Shown: positions 1-13,241 of the stretch, piece by piece | Position numbering within the stretch: position 1 is the stretch's first letter | Layout of the letters: each line of letters opens with the position of its first letter | Source of the DNA: Adiantum capillus-veneris | Taxonomy: Eukaryota; Streptophyta; Polypodiopsida; Polypodiales; Pteridaceae | Assembly: GCA_014529385.2 (NCBI GenBank) | Contig: CM043963.1 | Span: 66,254,395 to 66,318,394, forward strand | Length of the DNA stretch: 64,000 nt | Reading direction: 5' to 3' | Program-made: the position numbers and the translations under genes | Notes under the pieces: generated by a model | What the model was told of the DNA's origin: nothing | The model's database searches: none | What the model saw: only the letters and a program-made list of their open reading frames with translations

Positions 1-123
1 AGGGGCAGTTGTTAGTGTGTTGGGTGAGATCCCCATTCCCCCTCTCCATCTTCTGGTGCCCCCACTAAGGAGCACACTGATTGCAACCCGTTAAGTGAAG
101 AGAAGCATTTGGTGTTGGTCGAC

Positions 124-1127
124 ATGGCGTCTCAAAGCTATGGGCCGATTTTTACAGGTGAAGAGAATCCTAATGAGTGGGTGGCAGACTTTGAGCTGTA
201 TATGTTGTCGTTGCGTATGCCGAACGAGGACAGCAAGATACAGACATTTCCTTTGGTGATGTGCGAGAAGGCAAAGGTATGGTACGAAGCTTTGGAAGGT
301 GAGCCGAGGCATGCTTAGCCGGCTCTACGGGCGCGTTTTCTACATGATTTCCGCAAAGAGGCATCCCCAGTCAAGATGGATGCCAAACTGAAGGCACTCA
401 AACAGGATGTAAGTGAAGAGTTCAGTTTGTTTTTGGATCGTTTTGAAGTGTGCTGGGCAGAGTTAGCGGGTGCCATGCAATTGGCCAATGGCGCCTACTT
501 CAAGCTCAATAAATTCATGGTAGCCTGCATCCTAAAGTGAGGGAGAAAGTGGATTTTGAGAGCCCAGAAAACTATACTGGTGCGGTGGCCATCGCAAAGA
601 CAAAAAGCAAGAAAATCAAAAAGAAGATTGAACAGAGTGTGTCGGACTATGAAGCAGTGGTCCAACCTTAGGGTCTAAGAGATGTGGTTCATGATGAGAA
701 CGAGGCAAACCAAGGTGTAGCTGTTGTGCCACAAAACTAGGTGTGAACCATGCAGGATTTGTCTGAGCAAATGCAAGAATTGCATCTAAGCGTGATGGAT
801 AGAGGTCAACCAAGAGGAGTGACGGGCAGGGCAAGGCCACTGCTTGGCCGGTGTTATAATTGCGGTGAAGAAGGACACTATGCGTCGGATTGCCCTCATC
901 TGCTAAGAGAAAGAGGCGGTATTTATCCACTATTTGGTAGAGGTAGAGGCCAAGCACAGCTCAATGGCCCGAGGGAGCAGATAGTTGAGAATCAAGTGCA
1001 GCCAGCTCCTCCAGATGGTGGTGAAGTCCCTAGGGTGAATATCATCAGAGTGGATAAGCAGGGTGTTGAAGTTTTGGCCAACAAAAGAGCAAGGATGGAA
1101 GGGAGACAGAAATCGAGCGGGAGATGA
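124..1127 (+). pseudogene. gag relic with CCHC zinc knuckle (Tat-like element)
   Basis: The likely start is the ATG at 124. The N-terminal part (to 315) resembles a retrotransposon gag domain, with a segment reading FTGEENPNEW. A TAG at 316-318 interrupts it, but gag-like sequence continues in the same frame to a second stop near 540. From 750 the frame is open again and encodes a nucleocapsid zinc knuckle (CYNCGEEGHYASDCP, about 870-915), followed by an Arg/Gly-rich stretch. Gag would form the particle and bind RNA. This copy cannot make a full protein. Confidence 0.8.
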
Positions 1128-1461
1128 GGGCCCGTAAAGGTAAGTAGAAAGTGTACGAAGGCAAGGAGCAGCCGAAAACTAGCAAGAAGAGGAGAAGTCG
1201 CAAAATCAAGCAAGCAGACTTTCAGCTAGGGCGCGGCTACCCTGAATACGACCTGGTAAGCGACGTTTGAAGTCAAAAGGCTAACATTACCTTTGATCTG
1301 TTGTTGGCTTTAAATCCCAAGCTACGAAGACAGTGGTTTACCAATGTCACCACGAGGCTACCAAAGGCTAAGGGAAATGTGCATGCAATACAAAACATGG
1401 CATTGAGAGTGGGTAGCCCGACGGATGTCCTTCCTCCAGTGGATGCGTCATTGAAAAAAGG

Positions 1462-1935
1462 ATGCAGGTTCAGGCCTATATAGACGGTGGAGCACAGGTT
1501 TGCATTATGATGGAAGCTGTTATAAAAGAAACAGGTGTCAAAACAGTAGCTAAATCAAATGTACACATGAGGATGGCTAACCATACCAAAGCGAGGTGTT
1601 TGGGCGTGGCTCAAGATGTAAGAGTGAAAGTGATGGGCATTGAGTACCTAATCAATTTCTTTGTGATGAAAGCAGGTGATAATGCTTATCAAATCATCTT
1701 GGGTAGGCCATGGCTACTTGCAATAGGGGCTAAGCAGGTGTTTACCCTGCCTAACAAGGAGAGAGGGAGACATGTGGTGCTTGATTTGAAGACCAAAGAG
1801 AGCCGTTTTCACCCTGTGGTGGAGAAAGATGAAGGTGATACAACAAGCTATGAATACGAGACCGAGACAGCCTATGATGAGGGCTACACAGATATTGAGG
1901 AAGAGGGAAGTGAGGAGGATATGCTAAAGATATAA
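1462..1935 (+). pseudogene. Aspartic protease relic (Tat-like element)
   Basis: This 157-codon stretch has the gypsy-type protease active-site neighbourhood IDGGAQVCIM. The usual motif is D-S/T/G-G-A/S, and Tat elements commonly have DGG. It also has the downstream flap/interface motif IILGRPWL. An acidic tail follows, rich in E, D and Y. A stop at 1933-1935 separates it from RT. In the family this enzyme cleaves the Gag-Pol polyprotein. Decay on both sides makes this a relic. Confidence 0.8.
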
Positions 1936-1982
1936 GCCGACTTGTTTGGGGTCATGTTGAAGGCTCCCATGCAAAAAGGGAG

Positions 1983-2924
1983 GTGCAACCACAGGTTCAT
2001 GGCATAGGTGTGGAAGAGGTAACTGCTATGCTAAGCGAAGATTTGACCAAGAAAGAGAGAGAAGGCTATGTTGAGTTGTGTGCCTCTTTTCCGAATTTAT
2101 TTGCGACGAAGTACGAGGATCTACGAGGGGCAAAGGGTGCAGAGCACAGAATAGTTGTTAAAGAAGGGTGCAAACCAAAGGTGCAAAATCTAAAGAGGTT
2201 TGGGGAGATTTAGAAGGAGGCCCTTTGGTAGGAGATTAACCAGTTGTTAGATGCAGGTATCATATACCCCATGAAGTAGTCGGAGTGGGTTTCTCTAGTG
2301 GTTATCACCCCTAAGAAGAATGGAAAATGGCGGGTGTGCATCGATTACAAGCCATTGAATGCGGCAACCAAGAGAAACCACTACCCGCTACCGTTCCAAG
2401 ATGAAATCTTAAATTAGGTGGCAAGTTATGAAAGGTACTCTATTATGGATGGATTTTCAGGGTACTTTCATATAGGGATTGCTCTTGAAGACCAGTTGAA
2501 GACGACACTTATCTCTCCATGGGGATGCTTTGCCTATCGCAGGATGCCGTTTGGTTTATTGAATGCCTACACCACCTTCCAAGACTGGATGAATAGGGTG
2601 TTTGGTCTCTACTTGGGCAGGCTCATTAGAGTTTTCATGGATGAAATTGGATGTTATAGCTCAAGGGCGGATCATTTAACAAAGTTGCGGCTATGTTTTC
2701 AAAGGATGGATGAAGAAGGAGGTCAGTTAAACCCTAGGAAGTGCAAGTTAGCACAACCTCAAGCGCAGTTGCTAGGCCATGTGGTGTCACAAAATGGAAT
2801 TGAGGCACACCTGGAAAAGGTCAAGGAGCTAGTCTTGATGGAGCCTCCCTCTAGTGTGCAAGGCTTGGCCTCCTTTGTACATAAGCTAAAATACTTGTCG
2901 TGTTTTTTCTGGATGTTGTCATAG
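1983..2924 (+). pseudogene. Reverse transcriptase relic with altered catalytic motif
   Basis: The RT fingers/palm are readable with stops near 2211, 2272 and 2415. The stretch after 2296 reads VVITPKKNGKWRVCIDY, and then MPFGLLNA. The catalytic box, normally F/Y-x-D-D, reads FMDE at about 2635-2646, so the second catalytic aspartate is replaced by glutamate. The fragment ends near LVLMEPPSS, in the RT connection. It is inactive by stops and by the active-site change. Confidence 0.85.
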
Positions 2925-2925
2925 T

Positions 2926-3291
2926 ATGTGTATCCTCTCCAAAAAAAGGGCTCAGCAGGTGCATGGCTTTGAATGGGATGAAGATGCTCAAGAAGCTTTT
3001 GACAAGGTGAAAGAAATTTTGTGTCAGCTGCCAACTGTGTGCCCTCCAAACCAAGAGGATAATTTTTATGTGGCAATGACGGTAGGTACCGTGGCTATTG
3101 GGGCGGAGCTACTGCAAAAGGTAGGAAGGAGCTATAAACCTATCTACTTTGAAAGCAGGGTGATATGTCCTGCAGAGGTGGCTTACACTGAAGCGGAGCA
3201 GTGGGTCATGGCATTGGTTTTTTCTTGTAGAAAGTTCAAAGTGCACCTCATTGTGCGTAAGTTCTATGTGTTGACGGCTAACAATCTATAG
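2926..3291 (+). pseudogene. RT-associated RNase H relic (Tat-like element)
   Basis: This 121-codon segment follows RT directly. It has the gypsy RNase H pattern: a first strand around NFYVAMTVGTVAIGAELLQ, then YFESRV, then TEAEQWVMALVFSCRKFK. The first catalytic Asp position (usually D in a xxxSDAS-type motif) is not conserved. It ends at a TAG (3289-3291), after which RNase H tail-like sequence continues in another frame. Confidence 0.7.
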
Positions 3292-3343
3292 CCTGAAGTG
3301 GTGTTACACTTAAAGCTAGGGAAGTGGATCATGAAGTGGGTGA

Positions 3344-4339
3344 GTGATAGAGTTGCAGGAATTCGAATTCGAGTTCAAGATCAACCATACAAGTCGGTCC
3401 CATTTGGCGGACGTTTTGGTCAACAAAGCTATGGATTTACCAATTTATCCAAGAGTGGTACGAGATGAAGCCAAAGAGGAGCCCGACCTGATGGGATCTT
3501 TTACCATGTGGTTTGATGGTGCATATAGGAGGGTGATAAAGAAAGCTGGTGGAGGTGTGGTGATACACGATCCACATGGCAAAGTAATCTTCTCAAAATC
3601 CAATGATTTGGAGGATGTTCATACCAACAATGAAGCAGAATATCTCGCCCTCTATCTAGGTTTGAAACAATGCGTAAAGTTCGGTGTTTTCAGGTTGGTG
3701 GTCAAAGGTGATGCGTTATTGATCATCAAGCAACTGCTAGGCCAATGGCAGGTAAAGCGCAATTCCTTAAAACATTGGTTCTTTTCCATCAAAAAGTTGT
3801 TGAAGTTCTTTAGAGAGATCCAGTTCAAGCATGTGAAGAGAGAGCACAACCAAGAGGCGGACCAGCTAGCAAGTAGTAAGGTGCAGGTACATGTCACAGG
3901 TATATATGTGGCCCCGGCCACATACATAGGTAGGGAGTCATTGAAAGAGTTGGAAGATTTTTTGAGTACAGGGAAGTGTCCTCAAGGTTTCTCTAAACTC
4001 CAAAGGAGGAGAATAGTTCAGAAAGCACGCAACTTTACACTAGTAGGTGAAGACCTAATCACGTACGACAAAGACGGGGTGCTCTACAAAGAAGAGATTA
4101 ACTTGGTGTTGGAGCAATGTCATGAAGAGAGTGGACACCAAGGGAAAGGTCAAGTACTCTTTCGAGTGTTGAGAGCGGATTTTTGGTGGCCTTCAATGGT
4201 AAAGGATGTGCACTATTGGTGCAAGACCTGCCATGAATGTCATACTATAGGAGAGAGGTGTTTGGTAGCTGAGTCACTCACAGGGAGCCCAGAATGCTTT
4301 CAAGAAGTGGGGTTTGGATGCCATTGGTCCACTCCCTAA
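3344..4339 (+). pseudogene. Second (RNase HI-type) RNase H plus integrase HHCC finger
   Basis: A 331-codon open stretch. Residues ~52-175 form an RNase HI-like domain with candidate catalytic residues D58 (in WFDGA), E97 (in NNEAEY), D123 (in VKGDALL) and D173 (in EADQLA), all in the expected order. Residues ~265-310 carry the integrase zinc finger: two histidines (CHEESGHQG) and CKTCHEC. A second RNase H between the RT-linked RNase H and integrase is a recognised hallmark of Tat/Ogre elements. The frame breaks inside integrase, so no complete Pol is possible. Confidence 0.85.
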
Positions 4340-5143
4340 GTCTACAAGTGGCAAGAAATATGTTGTGGTAGCCATAGACTACCTCACCAGGTGGGTTGAG
4401 GCCAAAGCTGTGAAGGAGGTAAATGCACAGGTTGTGGCCCACTTTGTTTTCGATAACATTTGTTGCAGGCATTGGTGGAAAAACTAAAGATTCAGCATCG
4501 GTTTTCCCCGCCTCATCATCCCCAATGCAATGGTCTTGTGGAGAGTGCCAATGGACAAATCATCAAAATGCTCATGAAGTATGTGTATAAGCAGGAGACA
4601 TAATGGGAGATCAATCTAGAGAAGTGTCCAGGACGTCCTACAAAGTGGTGACCAACTTTACTCCATTTGAATTGGTTTATGGTAAGGAGGCAGTGCTGCC
4701 AGTGCATGCACAGTTGGGTGCTTTAAAAGGTATGTGGCGCATCAATGCCACTTCACAAGCTGTCTTACAAGATAGGATTGTCAGCCTTGAGGCATTGTAG
4801 ATGGATAGAGAGGCAGCAGCAGACTACTATGTGAAGCAGCGGGAAAGGAGAATGGCCAAAGTCAATGAAAGTCTGCTAGAAAAAAAAGATAGAAGAAGGG
4901 GACCTAGTAATGAAGTATGAGAGCTACTTGGACTTCACCTTCCAAAAGAAGTTCAAAAATAAATGGATGGGTCCGTACAAAGTACAAAAGGCCTTTTTAA
5001 ATGGGACCTATCAGCTGGTGAGAGCCAATGGTAAGCTTCTCAAGCACAGGGTAAATGGTGTACGGCTCAAGTTGTACTTTGATAGGGGAGTGGTGCCCGA
5101 TGTAAGTCAGATTGTGACCAGGGGGGTTGGGCAACCCACCTGA
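4340..5143 (+). pseudogene. Integrase core and C-terminal relic
   Basis: Integrase continues in shifting frames. The first core strand is at about 4350-4440. A gap then deletes the middle of the core. A segment around 4500-4590 reads QCNGLVESANGQ, the region of the catalytic Glu. At 4640-4700 comes TNFTPFELVYGKEAVLP. The C-terminal part (4910-5143, 77 codons) contains KWMGPYKV, typical of gypsy integrase C-termini. No chromodomain follows, consistent with the Tat lineage. Confidence 0.75.

Positions 5144-7661
<2,518 letters not shown>

Positions 7662-7722
<61 letters not shown>
7662..7722. repeat. (CT)n microsatellite, ~61 bp
   Basis: Uninterrupted CT dinucleotides. Confidence 0.98.
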
Positions 7723-7725
<3 letters not shown>

Positions 7726-8171
7726 TGCACATGACTCCTCCCCCGCTCCCCTCTCTCCCTCTTTGTGTGATAATGAGGGGCTCATACCCTAGCCTATATA
7801 GGATTTGCTTTTGGGATGATTTTTTGCATGCGGAATTTCCCCCAGTTCCATATGGCACTCCCTCTTCAATTGAGCCTCCAGAGCCTCAAAACCCATCCCA
7901 AAAACACTTTGAAAAAAACAAACATTTTCCCCCAACTTGCAAGCATTAGCATTCCGTACCTGGCACACTGATCTCCGAGCCACCAAATATTTCTCAAAGT
8001 TTGCACACTAGGCTACGCCCCCCTCCACCTGCTCTCCTCCTTGACATTCCAATGACTTTGAATAGCACGCCCCCAATTGATCCAGAACCAACTATTCCAA
8101 TGTGATCGCTATGATCGTCAAACTTCATTCTGCTATAAAGCGACAACCATAAGTCCAATGGATGATCCATC
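7723..8171. other. No gene seen; left flank of the LARD element
   Basis: C-rich anonymous sequence without recognisable coding or repeat structure, ending directly at the LTR start at 8172. Confidence 0.4.
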
Positions 8172-9125
8172 TGTTAGCAGCGGCTAACGGTTGCACCAAT
8201 TATGCACCAAGTTGTGGATATGTTGTGGATGTGCACAATATTTACTTTTCATTGTATAGGGCTTGGGCTCATTTAGGAGTTCCAAAGTTGTATGAGTCTA
8301 GGCTAGAGAGCTCGCTTTATCCCATAGTTGAAGGGTTTGAGGCCCAAAACTATAAAAGAGACCTATGCTTAATGAGAGGTCATTCTTGAGTGGTCCTTTT
8401 GAGAACTCTCTCCCTAGAGGAGGTCTTGATGGCCTAGCCTTTGAGCTTAATGCCCATGCTTAGAAGGATAGTGCTAATCACATGTAATTAGTGTAATCCT
8501 CTCTTAATTAATCTATTCTTCATTATGTCGTCAATTATGTCTATCTACTTTCCTTCATTGTTTTGAAGTGTTGATCTTCTCTAATCTAACTCTTACTTAT
8601 GCTAAGCTACTCCGATTAGTGGAGTCCTTATCTAACTCTCTCGATTAAGTGGAGTGGACTTACATGTGATTGAGGAATTAGAGTTGTCCTCTAATGGTGT
8701 GCTTGTGTGTGTGTAGGTTTAAGAAGCCTTGAGCTTAATTTGATTATGTGTGACTTGATTTGGACACCATGATTGGCATGGTTAGGGTGGCCGACTTGAA
8801 TGCGATCTTGTGTGCTTAATCGTCAATGCATGTAATTAGAGTTGTGCTTGAGAGATTCCAAGATTAGTGTGTTTCACTTGGTTGCTTGATGTGTGTAGAT
8901 GATTGTTTGTATTGATGCTTGATGTACGATTAGCATTAGTTGATTTGGGATGATTTCTATTTGCATTGGAGGATGCACGCTCTTGAATCCTCTCAATCTT
9001 TGCATCCGATGACGCTCTCGCACATTCTTTGTGTGATGCCTCCAAGCCCTAGCCGGGTCATGCTCTCTCTCTCCGGATTGATACATTTTGTGGGAGATTG
9101 CCTATGCTATGGCAAGCCCCCAACA
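8172..9125 (+). repeat. 5' LTR of the LARD element (954 bp)
   Basis: Begins TGTTAGCAGCGGC and ends CCCCCAACA, giving a TGTT...AACA terminal inverted repeat. Copy 10873-11811 matches it through position 9110. Confidence 0.92.
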
Positions 9126-9126
9126 T

Positions 9127-9145
9127 TGGCGCCGCTGCCGGGGAC
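9127..9145 (+). other. Primer binding site, tRNA-Asp type
   Basis: TGGCGCCGCTGCCGGGGAC lies one base after the LTR end. It is complementary, with one mismatch in the first 18 bases, to the 3' end of plant tRNA-Asp(GTC) as I recall it. It marks where minus-strand DNA synthesis starts, and it sets the element's strand. Confidence 0.85.
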
Positions 9146-10855
9146 GGGTTGCCTACGCTAGTGGAGTTGAGGTTGCAAAAGATAAGAGTAATTTGATTAC
9201 CGATTTCTTGTAATTAGGTAGGATTTGATTTGTGTGTAGTGTAATTAGGTTTAATTGGATGTGTATAGAGTCATTTCACCCCAAAAACCCCTAAATTCTC
9301 TTTTGATTTTGCTAATTTTTCACTACCCTTCACTAATTTTGCATCCCATTCATGCTAATTTCGTGCTAATTGTACTAATTCCATGCTAATTCCATGCTAA
9401 TTTCATGCTAATTGTGCTAACCTAACCACTAATTTTGATTTGGAATGTATGCTAAATCCCCTTAATTGAGGAGGATCATCAGTCTTAATTGCTCTAATCT
9501 ATGCCTAATCATGTGATTGAGTGTTGATTTTGGTCAATCTTTTTGATCGATTTTGGACCAAATCGGAGTTGTACACATGTGTGTGCAATGGAGTGTCTAC
9601 GCGGGGAGCAAAGATTAAGCGAGCAAGTAATCAATTCTTCTTTTGCAAATAAAAGATCAAGAGACTTCTCTACAAAGGGGATGCTTGCTCAAGGATGCTC
9701 AAAGAGCATGAATAAGTGTAATCCTTCCATGATTTTGCTCTTTGTTCATCTCTCCATTCTCTTGCTTGGATTAGGTGAAATTTTGCTTCTAAGCTATGAT
9801 TTTTTTCATGTTAGAAAGCTAGGCATCGTAAATTTTCAACACCCTACTTTGTGAAAATTTACTCACAAAAAAATAGGTTTTATGAATGTTAATCATAGGT
9901 AATTGGCCTTGACCTTAGGTTAATGTAGGTACATTTCTTGCTAGACCTAGATTCATAGTGATAGGTCTTAATATTCCATTCATTTTTGTCATGACCTAGG
10001 GCTATGATTAGGCTTTAATCTTTTTAGTCCAATTGCCACTAGTATCTCATAAAGGAAGCAATAAAAATGTGCTAAAAAATGAACCATGAAGCAAAGAAGT
10101 GTCCAAAAAAGTAGCAAAAATGCTACTAAGGCACATGAAAATAAAAATTATATGTTATGTTGTGTCTATGAAAGGCCTAGCACCTTATCGGCACTTGGTA
10201 GGCGAGGGGAATCACCTTGGCTCGTTTGGTCAAGGCCCTAAACCGATGCCCTGGGTTGATAGGGGTTAGCCGTCGCCTTGGTAAGCTAGTAGGCTTTTGG
10301 AACACCTTCTTGAGGGTTCAAGGAGCTGAGAGTCGCACCTAGACTTGCCTTGGGGTGGTAGCCTTGTAATTGTGCTTTAATTTTTCAATGAATGACTAAA
10401 TCAAAACTTCCATGAGCTTCAAAAAACTTTGACAATGTACTAATAGATTAGGAGCTTTTTTATAGCCCATAGACATGATAGACTTGAATGATTTATTAAG
10501 ATTGTTCACATAATTTTTAGGCTAGTAGGTTTATGAACTTGCATTAGCCTAGGGTCATAATTGATTGCTTATGTTTCATGCATAAAACTGAAATTTCAAG
10601 TGGTTTAATCTTCACAATAGTTTGAGTATTTTTTTACTTTATGTTGTCTAGTTTTTTACTATGATTGACCCATCTTTTAGAAGCAAAAAAACACTTTGCA
10701 TGATTGTTCATTTGTGCTTTATGTTTTATTCATTATTGGTGGCCTTTGATGCTCATTACTTGTTCTCATGTTTTGCAGCTCAACATTTCTTCCATGGACT
10801 TGCTTTCTACCATGTCACCGTGTCTTGCTTCACCGGCACACGAGGACGTGCGCCA
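9146..10855 (+). other. Non-coding internal region of the LARD element
   Basis: Longest frames are about 100 codons and show no retrotransposon motif. About 9310-9430 is a cluster of degenerate GCTAATT-containing units of roughly 10-12 bp. 10165-10370 is clearly more GC-rich than its AT-rich surroundings and could be a structured or packaging-type region. That last point is inference. Confidence 0.6.
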
Positions 10856-10872
10856 AATTATGAAGGGGGGAG
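10856..10872 (+). other. Polypurine tract before the 3' LTR
   Basis: The sequence AAGGGGGGAG directly precedes the TGTTAG start of the right LTR, as expected for the plus-strand primer. Confidence 0.8.
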
Positions 10873-11811
10873 TGTTAGCAGCGGCTAACGGTTGCACCAA
10901 TTATGCACCAAGTTGTGGATATGTTGTGGATGTGCACAATATTTACTTTTCATTGTATAGGGTTTGGGCTCATTTAGGAGTTCCAAAGTTGTATGAGTCT
11001 AGGCTAGAGAGCTCGCTTTATCCCATAGTTGAAGGGTTTGAGGCCCAAAACTATAAAAGAGACCTATGCTTAATGAGAGGTCATTCTTGAGTGGTCCTTT
11101 TGAGAACTCTCTCCCTAGAGGAGGTCTTGATGGCCTAGCCTTTGAGCTTAATGCCCATGCTTAGAAGGATAGTGCTAATCACATGTAATTAGTGTAATCC
11201 TCTCTTAATTAATCTATTCTTCATTATGTCGTCAATTATGTCTATCTACTTTCCTTCATTGTTTTGAAGTGTTGATCTTCTCTAATCTAACTCTTACTTA
11301 TGCTAAGCTACTCCGATTAGTGGAGTCCTTATCTAACTCTCTCGATTAAGTGGAGTGGACTTACATGTGATTGAGGAATTAGAGTTGTCCTCTAATGGTG
11401 TGCTTGTGTGTGTGTAGGTTTAAGAAGCCTTGAGCTTAATTTGATTATGTGTGACTTGATTTGGACACCATGATTGGCATGGTTAGGGTGGCCGACTTGA
11501 ATGCGATCTTGTGTGCTTAATCGTCAATGCATGTAATTAGAGTTGTGCTTGAGAGATTCCAAGATTAGTGTGTTTCACTTGGTTGCTTGATGTGTGTAGA
11601 TGATTGTTTGTATTGATGCTTGATGTACGATTAGCATTAGTTGATTTGGGATGATTTCTATTTGCATTGGAGGATGCACGCTCTTGAATCCTCTCAATCT
11701 TTGCATCCGATGACGCTCTCGCACATTCTTTGTGTGATGCCTCCAAGCCCTAGCCGGGTCATGCTCTCTCTCTCCAGATTGATAGATTTTTTGGGAGATT
11801 GCCTATGCTAT
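10873..11811 (+). repeat. 3' LTR of the LARD element, missing 15 terminal bases
   Basis: Collinear with 8172-9110. At 11812 the match stops and the C-terminal end of a copia pol (opposite strand) begins. The terminal 15 bases present in the left LTR (9111-9125) are absent. Confidence 0.92.
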
Positions 11812-12563
11812 AGCTCTCAGCTCCAAGGGCCTTGGTAAAGATATCCGCTAGCTGCTCCCCTCTGTGCTGACGTAGACCAAGTCGATGTCGCCCGCCAAAA
11901 CTCGCTCTCGAACGTAGTGGTAATGGACCTCTATGTGCTTGGTCCTGGCATGGAACACTGGGTTCCTAGCCAACTGCATGCTGCTGAGGTTGTCACAATG
12001 GATGACAATCTCTTGGTCCACCTGCACTCCCAAGTCCTCAAGTAATGTGCGTAGCCAAGCTACCTCGCACGCCGCAACTGCTGCACCTCTGTACTCGGTC
12101 TCTGTGCTCGATAAAGCAACCATAGGCCGCTTTTTGCTACTCCAAGTAACAGCAGCACTCCCAAAAGAGTGTTGCTCCAAGTAACAGTAGCACTCCCAAA
12201 AGAGAACATGAAGCCACTCGTAGATCTCCTATCAACAATTCTACCTGCCTAATCTGCATCTGTATACCCATACAATTCTAATGGCGCATCTACTGCGTAG
12301 AACAATGCGTAGTCAAGAGTCCCTTGCACATACCGAAGTGTGCGTCTTACTCCATCCAAATCTGTCTTCCTCGGAAGCTGCATGAACTGACTCTCCAAGC
12401 CTACTGTGTAGCTCAAGTTTGGCCTCGTGATAGTTAAGTAGATTAGACTACCCACAATCTTCCTGTACATGTTGACATCCTCAACAACATCACCCTTCTC
12501 TGCCACTTGGCAATGGCACCAACTCCCATGTGTCGTTTGCTTCCAATGCAGCCATCTCTTCAT
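11812..12563 (-). pseudogene. copia RT C-terminus and RNase H relic
   Basis: From ~12490 down the protein contains YRKIVGSLIYLTITRPNLSY (the copia RT/RNase H linker) and YVQGTLDYALFY. It then has a frame change near 12249 and continues with AAVTWSSKKRPMVALSSTE. The RNase H core shows TEYRGAA and HCDNLSSMQLA. The expected C-terminal box QLADIFTKALG is present at about 11815-11860 but in a shifted frame relative to the stretch ending at 11848. The catalytic half of RT upstream is deleted. Confidence 0.85.
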
Positions 12564-12895
12564 TCATTGCATCATCCCAATGCACATTTCCAACTGCATC
12601 CTCAAAACATGTGGGCTCCACATCCTGTATCACCTTAGCCATGTAGGCTTGGTGATGCACTAGATACCCATCATAAGTCAATTTATGAACTGGATTTCTG
12701 ACTCTTTTAGATCTGCGCGGTCCTGGGTCACTCCTTTGCCCTCTAGCATCTTCTTGTACTTTCCTTACACCAGGTGTCCTGACAGCCGGAATTCCAAATT
12801 CCTCATCAAGACTTTGTTCAGAACCATCTGAATCCATGTCTACATGTGAAAACCCTGATGATGCATCAGCCATAAAGGGAGGTTCATCAACCTTT
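12490..12895 (-). pseudogene. copia integrase-tail / RT N-terminal fragment
   Basis: The 127-codon frame holds a low-complexity integrase-RT linker followed by RRSKRVRNPV and the start of RT (NDTWELVPLPSG). Immediately after this (near 12490) the sequence jumps to the end of RT, so the palm with the YxDD box is missing. Upstream (near 12890) it joins directly to the protease region, so the integrase catalytic core is missing too. Two internal deletions explain the short length. Confidence 0.8.
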
Positions 12896-13235
12896 TCCTT
12901 TCCTTTTCGTGATACATTCCAAAGCCATTTGGATTGAAGCGAACCTGCAAACCCTGCTCAACCATTTGTCCAACAGAAACAAGATTCTTTGTAATGTTTG
13001 GGACATGAAGTACATCTGCTAAGTACTTTGATTTCCCACTCTTCGTATTTAGAGGTATGTCCCCTACATGAGCAATGGGGTGAGCTATGTCATCTCCTAT
13101 CTGCACATAGCCTGACACATCTGGTTTGCGCATATCTCTAAACCACTCTCCACGAGACGTCATGTGATTAGAGGCACCTGAATCCACATACCAAACATCA
13201 TCTTGAGTGGAATTCTCTGCAGTCATTGTATTCAT
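12840..13235 (-). pseudogene. copia aspartic protease relic
   Basis: The segment contains the copia protease signature WYVDSGASNHMT, with catalytic Asp in DSGA, then LADVLHVPNITKNLVSVGQ, a conserved copia block before integrase. It lies in the same frame as gag, separated by one TAG codon (13242-13244). The end of the frame runs past the deletion junction into linker sequence. Confidence 0.88.
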
Positions 13236-13241
13236 TACATG

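Larger units (their letters stand above)
1..5143 (+). mobile_element. Degenerate Tat-like Ty3/gypsy retrotransposon, 5' end outside window
   Basis: The + strand carries gag, protease, reverse transcriptase, RNase H, a second RNase H, integrase zinc finger, integrase core and integrase C-terminus in that order, broken by many stops and frameshifts. The order protease-RT-RNH-INT is that of Ty3/gypsy. An extra RNase HI-type domain before integrase is known from the Tat/Ogre lineage. No complete LTR was delimited. The first ~100 bases and about 6640-6720 share a CCCCATTCCCC-type stretch followed by ATTGCAA, which could be LTR remnants, but this is weak. Confidence 0.85.
8172..11811 (+). mobile_element. 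Young non-autonomous LTR retrotransposon (LARD type)
   Basis: Two direct repeats align with a constant offset of 2701 bases and no indels over 940 positions. The left is 8172-9125 and the right is 10873-11811. They flank 1747 bp without credible coding sequence. The left LTR begins TGTT and ends AACA. It is followed by a tRNA-Asp-complementary primer site, and the right LTR is preceded by a purine tract. I saw about four mismatches between the LTRs, which implies recent insertion. It must be mobilised by an autonomous relative, possibly of the Tat group, which commonly uses this primer. The right LTR lacks its last 15 bases, so no target duplication can be checked. Confidence 0.9.

Noticed and set aside
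8162-8389. 75-residue frame at the left LTR
   Set aside because: LTR sequence with an identical frame in the right LTR, no protein features.
10704-11090. 128-residue frame crossing the LARD 3' LTR start
   Set aside because: Crosses a purine tract and LTR border, and half of it recurs in the other LTR. No domain.
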